A DNA stretch of 64,000 bases from Candidatus Baldrarchaeota archaeon (GTDB lineage Archaea > Asgardarchaeota > Baldrarchaeia > Baldrarchaeales > DXJG01): positions 62,001 through 126,000 of the forward strand of contig DXJG01000004.1 in the NCBI GenBank assembly GCA_019056805.1, given 5' to 3'. Each line of letters begins with the position of its first letter. Positions within the stretch are counted from its first letter, which is position 1. The notes beneath the pieces were generated by a model that was given only the letters and a program-made list of their open reading frames with translations, was not told where the DNA came from and did not search any database. Below are positions 63,898 through 64,000 of the stretch, one piece after another. The position numbers were made by a program, and so were the translations under genes.

Positions 63898-64000
63898 TTG
63901 AAGAAGTTAATTTACATGATAAAAGATCCCGTAAACTTTTTCGAGAATGTTAAAGGTGAAAATTGGAAGCCCGCTCTGACATTTTTTTCCAAAATTACCT
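63898..64000 (+). CDS. Yip1-like membrane protein, start only (3' cut by window)
   Basis: TTG at 63898 with GAGGTGA six bases upstream opens KKLIYMIKDPVNFFENVKGE, then NWKPALTFFSKIT up to the window end. DPVNFFENVKGE followed by WKPAL is the typical opening of archaeal Yip1-domain membrane proteins. The rest lies outside. Confidence 0.55.
   Translation, partial: MKKLIYMIKDPVNFFENVKGENWKPALTFFSKIT

Noticed and set aside
1..64000. CRISPR arrays, insertion sequences, rRNA and tRNA genes
   Set aside because: Looked for by eye on both strands; no regular direct repeats, transposase motifs or conserved RNA segments were found.

Overview
The window looks like chromosomal DNA of an uncultivated archaeon. 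It is AT-rich. Genes start at ATG, GTG or very often TTG behind GGAGG or GGTGA ribosome-binding sites, with TATA-like boxes upstream. The gene set is archaeal: pantoate kinase plus phosphopantothenate synthetase, MtrH, core-type methionine synthase, a group 4 [NiFe] hydrogenase, a Rab-like small GTPase and VapBC. The mix of hydrogenase, HdrB/HdrD-like proteins, MtrH, MTHFR and eukaryote-like GTPase best fits Bathyarchaeia or a nearby lineage. That placement is inference, because no rRNA or tRNA gene was seen.

Layout. 1-2692 (+): a 5'-cut GCS2-type amidoligase and an ATP-grasp ligase whose motifs are in permuted order. 2717-8481 (-): a seven-gene hydrogenase operon coding a 2-TM protein, NuoH-, NuoI- and NuoB-like subunits, a four-cluster ferredoxin, a small unknown protein, an HdrB-like CCG protein and a fused NuoC-NuoD catalytic subunit, with no antiporter-type subunit. 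8816-16793: nitroreductase, PLP desulfhydrase/deaminase-like enzyme, IMPDH-like enzyme, glutamate-synthase-like flavoprotein, M20 peptidase, SCP2-like protein and a GNAT-thioredoxin fusion. 17111-19357: sirtuin, a membrane protein and an HDAC-fold protein. 20882-24644 (-): TIM-barrel protein, an ECF/DUF4430 vitamin-uptake operon with a palindromic operator, and unknown proteins. 24872-28996 (-): diaminopentanoate-dehydrogenase-like protein and a GlcD/HdrD-like oxidoreductase pair with an SCP2-like protein. 29177-31944 (-): MTHFR, methionine synthase and MtrH in tight succession. 32105-37337: DUF2148 ferredoxin, HyuB and a TldD/TldE pair.

37380-40769 (-) is a signalling island with a Rab-like GTPase, a longin-like protein, unknown proteins and the broken tail of a second GTPase. 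41031-49642 holds radical SAM, flavin reductase, SurE, HAD, metallophosphoesterase, MFS, GNAT and HD-domain proteins. 49692-55956 carries most of archaeal CoA synthesis (CoaBC, pantoate kinase, phosphopantothenate synthetase, PanB, ketopantoate reductase). 56047-64000 holds GNAT, DUF917, MazG-like, VapBC, creatininase-family, alpha/beta hydrolase, a lone N6-type DNA methylase, a DUF457-like membrane protein and the start of a Yip1-like gene cut by the window end.

Taken together, the genes suggest an anaerobe that handles H2 and thiol/disulfide redox, carries C1 units on a pterin, moves methyl groups to homocysteine and makes its own CoA. No insertion sequence, CRISPR array, rRNA or tRNA was recognised.
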